Below are positions 1 to 5,489 of a DNA stretch of 6,327 bases, piece after piece. The DNA comes from an uncultured Planctomycetaceae bacterium. GTDB taxonomy: Bacteria > Planctomycetota > Planctomycetia > Pirellulales > UBA1268. Both the position numbers and the translations under genes were made by a program. Below the pieces are notes generated by a model, which was not told where the DNA came from, did no database searches, and saw only the letters and a list, made by a program, of their open reading frames with translations. Numbering within the stretch: the first letter of the stretch is position 1; every line of letters begins with the position of its first letter. The stretch spans positions 1 through 6,327 of the forward strand of contig CAJBSQ010000345.1 of NCBI GenBank assembly GCA_903958265.1, in the 5' to 3' direction.

Positions 1-1
1 A

Positions 2-1336
2 AAGATTCTGCCTGCGGGAAGTTGGCCGCTCGTCACCACGTTTCCCGCCCGCCTCGCCGGCGCGACCACCCTGACCAACACCCCCACGCTCGCCACCTCG
101 GGGGAGAACTCAGCCTCGACCAATGGCTGGTTCAACAAGCCTTGGAATTTTGGGACTGTCATCACCCCGAACACACTCACCCTCGAGTCCGCCCAGCTCA
201 ACTTCATCGCCATCACGTCCAAGGACATCGGCTACGGAGCAGGGCGGGGCCTCTTCCAGTACTCCGCTTTCGGCACCTTCAGCAGCCAGTATGGGAAGGT
301 GATCGTGGTCGCGTCGCCCGATCCGGCAACCCAAAACAACGCCATCATCGGCATGGCAGGCACCGAACTGATCGTCAGTCGTGCCAACGGCTCGTCGTTT
401 GCGACCACCCCACTGGCGACGCTGCCCTCCGGCGAAACCTGGGTGAATTCATTGGGGGGCGATTTTGATGGCGACGGCCGCAGAGATGTGGCCGTGCAGA
501 CCGCCGCCGGCACCTGGTGGGTGACCACCACCCCTGCAACAGGCACCGCAACCCCGCGGGCCTGGGGAGCCGCGGCTGCATTCCAGTTCGCCACGGTGGG
601 CGACTTCAACGGCGACGGCAAAGACGACATCGCCGCCCGCGTGCCAAGCGACGGCTCCTGGCAGGTGCTGACGAGTTCCGGCACGGCCTTTACCGCCTCA
701 CGGTTTGGCCGTTGGAATCCGACGCTCTCCTGGAGCAACGTGCTCGCCGGTGATTTCAACGCCGACGGCCGCACCGATCTCGTCGGCAAGCGATCCGACG
801 GGGCCTGGGTGGTGGCGGCGAGCACTGGCACGTCGTTCTCGTCGACGATCTGGGCGTTCCTCTCGATCGACCAGTTCGGCACGGTCGGTGATTTCAACGC
901 CGACGGCCGCGACGACGTGGCCGTGCGAAACGCCGCCAACGGGTCGTGGCGGGTGCTGTCGAGCAATGGGACAACGTTCGCGCCGCTCAAGTTCGGCACC
1001 TGGGACGCCACGGCCACCTGGAATAACGTCCAGGCAGGCGACTTCAATGGTGACGGGCGGACCGATCTCGTCGGCCAACGGGGCGATGGCGCGTGGGTCG
1101 TGTCCACGAGCGCGGGCACGTCGTTCACCACGGCCGTCTGGGGATACCTCGCCGTCGGCCAGTTCGCCACCGTCGGCGACTTCACCGGCGACGGTCTGGA
1201 GGACGTGGCGGTCAGGAACCCGACCAATGGCGCCTGGCGGGTGCTCGCCAGCGACAGGTCATCGTTCTCCTCGGCGAAGGTCGGTGAGTGGCCGACGGCA
1301 AAAGCGTGGTCTCGGGCGTTCGCCACGCGGACCTGA
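2..1336 (+). CDS. FG-GAP/VCBS repeat protein, N-terminus missing (partial)
   Basis: The frame is open from the first complete codon at base 2 to the TGA at 1334-1336, giving 444 residues of a longer protein. The GTG at 299 is only an internal codon, because the 99 codons before it are open and protein-like. Residues 1 to about 95 match no family I recognise. From about residue 152 there are six FG-GAP/VCBS repeats, each with a calcium-loop pattern DxDxDGxxD (for example GDFDGDGRRD, GDFNGDGKDD, GDFNADGRTD). The first Asp of each loop is at residues 154, 201, 251, 297, 347 and 393. A degenerate seventh unit without the loop seems to precede them (about residues 95-151). In this family such repeats form beta-propeller blades in secreted or surface proteins, often for adhesion or carbohydrate contact. 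The protein stops right after the last blade, with no visible C-terminal anchor or sorting signal. Role and partners are unknown. It converges on the SGNH gene. Confidence 0.88.
   Translation, partial: KILPAGSWPLVTTFPARLAGATTLTNTPTLATSGENSASTNGWFNKPWNFGTVITPNTLTLESAQLNFIAITSKDIGYGAGRGLFQYSAFGTFSSQYGKVIVVASPDPATQNNAIIGMAGTELIVSRANGSSFATTPLATLPSGETWVNSLGGDFDGDGRRDVAVQTAAGTWWVTTTPATGTATPRAWGAAAAFQFATVGDFNGDGKDDIAARVPSDGSWQVLTSSGTAFTASRFGRWNPTLSWSNVLAGDFNADGRTDLVGKRSDGAWVVAASTGTSFSSTIWAFLSIDQFGTVGDFNADGRDDVAVRNAANGSWRVLSSNGTTFAPLKFGTWDATATWNNVQAGDFNGDGRTDLVGQRGDGAWVVSTSAGTSFTTAVWGYLAVGQFATVGDFTGDGLEDVAVRNPTNGAWRVLASDRSSFSSAKVGEWPTAKAWSRAFATRT
455..1333 (+). repeat. Six tandem FG-GAP repeats in an alternating A/B pattern
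   Basis: The GDF(N/D)xDG loops start 141, 150, 138, 150 and 138 bases apart, that is 47, 50, 46, 50 and 46 residues. Two repeat types alternate. Type A reads roughly AGDFNxDGRTDLVG, then DGAWVV, then GTSF. Type B reads roughly VGDFNxDGxDDVAVRN, then NGxWRVL, then a W-containing linker. The higher-order unit is therefore an A+B pair of 288 bases (96 residues), with three pairs present. The first A unit is the most diverged, and it has RRDVAVQ where the other A units have RTDLVG. The DNA copies are clearly not identical, so this is an old protein-level repeat rather than a recent DNA duplication. Confidence 0.85.
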
Positions 1337-1354
1337 TCGCGGTCGGTGGGCCGC

Positions 1355-2095
1355 TCACCGCGGCTTCGGTAGTTCGGCCTCGATCCGCTGTGCGACCACC
1401 TCGGCGAGGGCTCTCGAGCCCTGTGCGGTGTAGTGGACGTCGGCTGGCTTACCGAGTTTCGCCATCTGCGGCGCGGCAAAGGCATGAAGGTCGTTGACCT
1501 CGACCCCCTCCTGTTTCATCACCTCCGCGGCGGCCGCGTTGTAGGCCAGTTCGTCGCCCGGCATGCGGCCCTTGGCCCCCTCAGGTACCGGCGTGGTGGA
1601 ACACCAGATGAGCCTGGCGCCGGTCTGCTTCAGCCGCCGGACGATGGCCCGAAGGTTGTCGCCGTAGGCTTGGAGTTCCACCTGGCGGTGGCCCTTGGCC
1701 GCGTCGACGGCGGCGCCCGCCTCATCGACGTGCTTGAGATCGTGCAGCCCGAAGTTGAAGTGAATCACGTCCCAGGGGCCGGGCCGCAGCCACTTCTCAA
1801 GCTGCTGGAGGCCGCGGGTGGTGGGGCCGGCATTCATCGGGACGCGGTGGACGTTGGCTTTCCCAGCAAGCAGTTCGCGGGTGGGAATCGTATAGCCGAT
1901 CGAGATCGAGTCCCCGATCAGCAGCACCCGCGGCAGCCCCGGCACATCCTCGACGGGTGCCAGGGCCGGGTCGGGCCGCTTCGCCGGCGTGGCGTTCGCC
2001 GGAGCAGCTTCAGCCACCAACACAGCCCCGGGCAACACGACCGGGCAGAGGCACGTGGCGATGACAACGGCAACGAGGCTGCGGACGATGGGCAT
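1355..2095 (-). CDS. Secreted SGNH/GDSL-family hydrolase
   Basis: This 246-residue protein is predicted to be a secreted serine esterase or lipase-fold hydrolase. Residues 1 to about 31 form a Sec signal peptide (MPIVRSLVAV, then a long hydrophobic core ending near AEA), followed by an Ala/Pro-rich linker to about residue 52. Block I is G61-D62-S63 with the probable nucleophile Ser63, preceded by the strand RVLLI. The block II Gly is in NAGPTTRGL (Gly90). Block III is FNFGLHD (113-119), with His118 where classic SGNH enzymes have Asn. Block V is D219-V-H221, which gives DxH instead of DxxH. I chose the ATG at 2095 because it is followed directly by the signal peptide and preceded by GGAG at 9 bases. 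The open frame continues upstream to an ATG at 2215, but that extension would bury the signal peptide 40 residues in. The substrate is unknown; deacetylation of polysaccharide is a guess from family and context. It diverges from the DUF1553 gene. Confidence 0.87.
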   Translation of the reverse strand: MPIVRSLVAVVIATCLCPVVLPGAVLVAEAAPANATPAKRPDPALAPVEDVPGLPRVLLIGDSISIGYTIPTRELLAGKANVHRVPMNAGPTTRGLQQLEKWLRPGPWDVIHFNFGLHDLKHVDEAGAAVDAAKGHRQVELQAYGDNLRAIVRRLKQTGARLIWCSTTPVPEGAKGRMPGDELAYNAAAAEVMKQEGVEVNDLHAFAAPQMAKLGKPADVHYTAQGSRALAEVVAQRIEAELPKPR

Positions 2096-2104
2096 GGCTT
2101 CAGG

Positions 2105-2108
2105 CTCC
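2105..2108 (-). promoter_or_regulatory. Ribosome binding site that decides the SGNH start
   Basis: On the minus strand GGAG lies 9 bases before the ATG at 2095. Together with the signal peptide that begins at this ATG, it favours 2095 over the in-frame ATG at 2215. Confidence 0.6.
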
Positions 2109-2210
2109 GGGTGATTCTCCCCTGCTCGGGGCAGCGGGCTCCTACTGGATTCTACCGCCCGCTTCCAGCTGCGGTCGCGTCTCACCGTCGACCTGGGCAT
2201 TCCCCGCGAT

Positions 2211-2237
2211 GCCATGAACCCGATTCTCGATCATGGC
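2211..2237. repeat. Perfect 7-base inverted repeat, possible operator
   Basis: GCCATGA at 2211-2217 is the exact reverse complement of TCATGGC at 2231-2237, with a 13-base spacer. The two centres are 20 bases apart, close to two helical turns, which would suit a dimeric DNA-binding protein. It ends 8 bases before the proposed -35 box of the DUF1553 promoter. There is no U-run, so a terminator is unlikely. A 7-base arm can arise by chance, so the operator role is inference only. Confidence 0.3.
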
Positions 2238-2245
2238 GGCATGCT

Positions 2246-2274
2246 TTGGTCGACATGCACCCGGATGGTATGAT
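2246..2274 (+). promoter_or_regulatory. Candidate sigma-70-type promoter for the DUF1553-DUF1501 operon
   Basis: TTGGTC at 2246-2251 and TATGAT at 2269-2274 are separated by exactly 17 bases. The -10 box matches the consensus at five of six positions, while the -35 matches only at TTG. Transcription would begin near 2281 and leave a leader of about 29 bases before the ATG at 2310. This is the AT-richest and best-spaced pair I see in an otherwise GC-rich intergenic region. Confidence 0.45.
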
Positions 2275-2309
2275 TCGGACGAGAAGCGAGTTATCCAGGG
2301 CACGCCCGC

Positions 2310-5300
2310 ATGGCTTTCTTGAAGTCTGCACGAGCGGCGCTGGCTCTCGGCGCGAGCCTGATCGTGAGTGCCGCTGATGCCCGTGACACGGGATCTGAGC
2401 GAATCTCGTTCAACCGCGACATCCGGCCGATCCTCTCGGAAAACTGCTTTGCGTGCCACGGTCCCGACAGCGCCACCCGGCAGGCTGGCCTTCGGCTCGA
2501 CAATTTCGATCAGGCCACGGCCGAGCTCGACAGCGGTGGGCGAGCGATCGTTCCTGAGAACCCTGCCATCAGCGAACTGCTGGCCCGCATCGTGTCGGAC
2601 GACCCAGACGCCGTCATGCCGCCTCCCGAGGCGAAGATCGGCCGGCTGACCGACGAGCAGGTGGCAACCCTGAAGCGGTGGGTCGCGGAGGGGGCGGCGT
2701 ACGAGCCGCACTGGGCGCTCGTGCCGCCCGTCCGGCCAGCCCTCGCCGCCGGCGATGCACGGCACCCGATCGACGCGATGGTCATGGAGAAACTCACCAC
2801 GCGGGGTCTCAGCCCCCAGCCCGAGGCCGACAGAGCCACGCTCATCCGGCGGGTGTCCTTCGACCTTACTGGGCTACCGCCCACGCCTTCCGAGGTCGAG
2901 ACCTTCGTGGCCGATGCCGCGCCCGATGCCTACGAAAAGCTCGTCGATCGCCTGCTCGCAAGCCCTCGCTACGGGGAGCGAATGGCCGCCGACTGGATGG
3001 ATCTGGCCCGCTACTCCGACAGCTACGGCTTCCAGCTCGACCGACCGCGGCCGACGATGTGGCCCTGGCGCGACTGGGTGATCCATGCCTTCAACCGCAA
3101 CCTGCCATGGGACCAGTTCGCACTCTGGCAGGTGGCCGGCGACCTGCTCCCCAACGCCACCGATGAGCAGGTGCTCGCCACGGCATTCAACCGGCTCCAC
3201 CCTCAGGAGGCCGAGGGGGGGTCGGTCGAGGAGGAGTATCGCGTCAACTACGTCAACGACCGCGTGACCACCTTCGGCACCGCATTTCTTGGCCTGACGC
3301 TCGAGTGCTGCCGCTGCCACGACCACAAGTTCGACCCACTCACGCAGCACGACTTCTACTCCCTGTTCGCGTTCTTCGACGACATCGACGAGGCGGGGCT
3401 CTATTCCTTCTTCACGCAGGCTGTGCCGACGCCGAAGACGCGAATCCTCGATGGCGCGACGGCGACCGCGCTCTCCCAGGCCGACGAGGCCTGCGGTACG
3501 AGGGCGGCGGAACTGGCCGATCGTGAGGTGGCGGTGCGGAAGGCGGTCGAGGAGTGGGTGGGCGGCACGCACACGAAGCCTGATCTCCTCACCGGTGATC
3601 AGGTGGGGATGATTCCTGGGGAGATCGTCCGCCTGGGATTCGACGCCCGTACCGATGAGGGCGGATTCGCGGATCAGCTCGGCTCGAAGGAGACCGCTTC
3701 GTCTCCTGGCGAGAACGTGCTCATGGAGGGCAGGTTCGGCAAGGCGATCAAGCTCACCGGCGACCATCCGGTGCAGACGCGGGTGGGCAACTTCCATCGC
3801 AGCCACCCGTTCACGGTGTCGCTCTGGATGCTCGCTCCGACCGTGTATGAACGGGCGGTGGTCTTCCACCGCTCTCAGGCCTGGACCGATGCCGGCAGCC
3901 GAGGCTACGAACTGCTGGTGGCCGACGGCCACCTCCGCTGGTCGCTGATCCACTTCTGGCCGGGAGACGCGGCGAGCGTGCGGACTGCAGAGCCGTTGCC
4001 CGTGGGGGACTGGGTGCACGTGGCCGTGTCGAGCGACGGATCGGGCAGGGCGGCGGGGCTGAGGATCTTCGTGAACGGCCACCCCGTGGCCACCGAGATC
4101 GTGCGAGACAGCCTCACCCGCGAGATCACCGGCGGCGGCGGAGATCACATCAGCATCGGTGAACGGATGCGGGACCACGGCTTGAAGGACGGGCTCATCG
4201 ACGACTTTCGCGTGTTCGAGCGGGCGCTCTCGCCGCTCGAGATCCTGGAGACGTGCGCACCGGGGTCCATCCTCGACACGCTCGATGCCCGGACGTCGGC
4301 GGAGCTGCTCGGCGACTATCTCGCCGCTGCATTCGACACGCCCGCAGCGATCGGTCGCGAGGCGCTCGAGGACGCGCGTCGCCGCCGCGACGATCTCGCC
4401 GAGAAGCCGGCGGAGATCATGGTGATGCGGGACCTGCCACAGCCGAAGATGGCGTACGTGCTCGAGCGGGGCGACTATGGTAACCGCGGCGCGGCGGTCG
4501 CACCCGACACGCCGGCGTCGCTGCCCCCCTTCCCTGCCTCCCAGCCGAAAAACCGACTTGGTCTCGCCCGCTGGCTCGTCGATCCTGATCATCCGCTGCT
4601 CGCGCGGGTGACGGTCAACCGGCTCTGGCAGTCGCTGTTCGGCCTCGGGCTCGTGCAGAGCCCGGAAGATCTCGGCAGCCAGTCGACCCGGCCCGAGTAT
4701 CCCGAGGTGCTCGACCTGCTGGCCTGGAGATTCTCACACGCGACAGCCGCTGGCGGCCTGAACTGGGACCTGAAAGCCCTCGTCAAGACGATCGTGCTGT
4801 CGCAGACGTATCGGCAGCGGAGCATCGCCGATCCGCAGACGATGGCTGACGATCCACTCAACGTGTGGCTGGCCCGCGGACCGCGGCATCGACTCCCGGC
4901 CGAAATGATCCGCGACGGGGCGCTCGCGGCCTGTGGCCTGCTGGTTGAACAGCTGGGTGGGCCGCCGGTGAAGACCTACGACATGCCGGAGTCATTCAAA
5001 CCGGAGGCGGCGGACACGGGAGACGCGCTCTACCGCCGCAGCCTCTACACCTTCTGGCGGCGGACCGGACCGGGGCCGATGCTGGAGAGTTTTGACGTGC
5101 CCAAGCGGGTGGCCTGTGTGGCAAAGCGCGACACCACCAACACGCCGCTGCACGCCTTTGTGCTCATGAATGGACCGCAGTTCGTGGAGGCGGCCCGGGT
5201 GCTCGCCGAGCGGCTGCTGGCTGAGCATGACGGCGAGGCCGAGCGGGCGCTCGACAGGGCCTTTCTCCTCCTGACGAGCCGGCGGCCCGACGATGCCGAG

Positions 5301-5489
5301 AAGCTGATTCTCCGCCGCATGCATGCGGGCCAGCGGGAGTGGTATGCCACGCGGCCCGACGACGCGGCGCTGGTCGTGGCGATTGGCGACAAACCATGCG
5401 ACGCGTCGTTGCCCGCGGTCGATGTCGCATCGCTCGCGGGCGTGATCAACGCCCTGCTGAACTACGATGAAACGGTGGTGAAGCGATGA
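2310..5489 (+). CDS. Exported PSCyt1-DUF1549-LamG-DUF1553 protein
   Basis: This 1059-residue protein is a complete member of the planctomycete cytochrome-like family. Residues 1-24 are a Sec signal peptide (MAFLKSARAALALG, cleavage likely after ADA). PSCyt1 spans about 32-140 and contains C46-F-A-C49-H50, a covalent haem c motif, with Met103 in MPPP as a candidate second axial ligand. DUF1549 (PSCyt2) spans about 152-375 and has a second CxxCH at C333-C-R-C336-H337, followed by DHKFDPLTQHDFY. Residues about 385-420 look helical. A LamG/concanavalin-like domain occupies about 437-645 (GRFGKAIKL, FTVSLWM, GDWVHVAV, IDDFRVFERALS). DUF1553 (PSD1) spans about 702-1055, including NRLWQSLFG and LLNYDE near the end. 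The ATG at 2310 has AGGG at 9 bases and leads directly into the signal peptide. Its stop overlaps the next gene's ATG (ATGA), so translation is probably coupled. Redox or carbohydrate-related activity is suggested by the domains, but no reaction is established for the family. Confidence 0.94.
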   Translation: MAFLKSARAALALGASLIVSAADARDTGSERISFNRDIRPILSENCFACHGPDSATRQAGLRLDNFDQATAELDSGGRAIVPENPAISELLARIVSDDPDAVMPPPEAKIGRLTDEQVATLKRWVAEGAAYEPHWALVPPVRPALAAGDARHPIDAMVMEKLTTRGLSPQPEADRATLIRRVSFDLTGLPPTPSEVETFVADAAPDAYEKLVDRLLASPRYGERMAADWMDLARYSDSYGFQLDRPRPTMWPWRDWVIHAFNRNLPWDQFALWQVAGDLLPNATDEQVLATAFNRLHPQEAEGGSVEEEYRVNYVNDRVTTFGTAFLGLTLECCRCHDHKFDPLTQHDFYSLFAFFDDIDEAGLYSFFTQAVPTPKTRILDGATATALSQADEACGTRAAELADREVAVRKAVEEWVGGTHTKPDLLTGDQVGMIPGEIVRLGFDARTDEGGFADQLGSKETASSPGENVLMEGRFGKAIKLTGDHPVQTRVGNFHRSHPFTVSLWMLAPTVYERAVVFHRSQAWTDAGSRGYELLVADGHLRWSLIHFWPGDAASVRTAEPLPVGDWVHVAVSSDGSGRAAGLRIFVNGHPVATEIVRDSLTREITGGGGDHISIGERMRDHGLKDGLIDDFRVFERALSPLEILETCAPGSILDTLDARTSAELLGDYLAAAFDTPAAIGREALEDARRRRDDLAEKPAEIMVMRDLPQPKMAYVLERGDYGNRGAAVAPDTPASLPPFPASQPKNRLGLARWLVDPDHPLLARVTVNRLWQSLFGLGLVQSPEDLGSQSTRPEYPEVLDLLAWRFSHATAAGGLNWDLKALVKTIVLSQTYRQRSIADPQTMADDPLNVWLARGPRHRLPAEMIRDGALAACGLLVEQLGGPPVKTYDMPESFKPEAADTGDALYRRSLYTFWRRTGPGPMLESFDVPKRVACVAKRDTTNTPLHAFVLMNGPQFVEAARVLAERLLAEHDGEAERALDRAFLLLTSRRPDDAEKLILRRMHAGQREWYATRPDDAALVVAIGDKPCDASLPAVDVASLAGVINALLNYDETVVKR

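Larger units (their letters stand above)
2096..2309. promoter_or_regulatory. Divergent intergenic region between SGNH and DUF1553 genes
   Basis: These 214 bases separate two divergently transcribed genes, so both promoters should lie here. The right-facing candidate is described separately. For the left-facing SGNH gene the only hint is TAGAAT on the minus strand (positions 2154 to 2149), five of six matches to a -10 box, but no fitting -35 box is visible at 16 to 18 bases. That call is weak. The minus-strand open frame from 2215 crosses part of this region, but I regard it as non-coding beyond 2095. Confidence 0.5.

Noticed and set aside
1338..1362. Hairpin CGCGGT(13)ACCGCG between the two convergent stops as a shared terminator
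   Set aside because: The stem is only 6 base pairs with a 13-base loop, a competing 5-pair stem exists, and there is no T-run on either strand. It is possible but not supported.
232..1485. 417-residue open frame on the minus strand opposite the FG-GAP gene
   Set aside because: It is antisense to a clear repeat protein and its own repeats only mirror that gene's tandem units. Long antisense frames are common in high-GC DNA. It has no family motif.
2096..2215. Upstream extension of the SGNH gene to the ATG at 2215
   Set aside because: The added 40 residues are Arg/Pro-rich, would place the signal peptide internally, and would lie across the divergent promoter region. The ATG at 2095 has its own GGAG.
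1433..2377. 314-residue plus-strand open frame over the SGNH gene
   Set aside because: It is antisense to the SGNH gene, whose signal peptide and catalytic blocks are clear. The frame has no recognisable domain and runs into the next gene.
2874..4592. 572-residue open frame on the minus strand opposite the DUF1553 gene
   Set aside because: It is very rich in Arg, His and Val without domain motifs and lies wholly opposite a well-recognised gene, so it is a GC-driven shadow.
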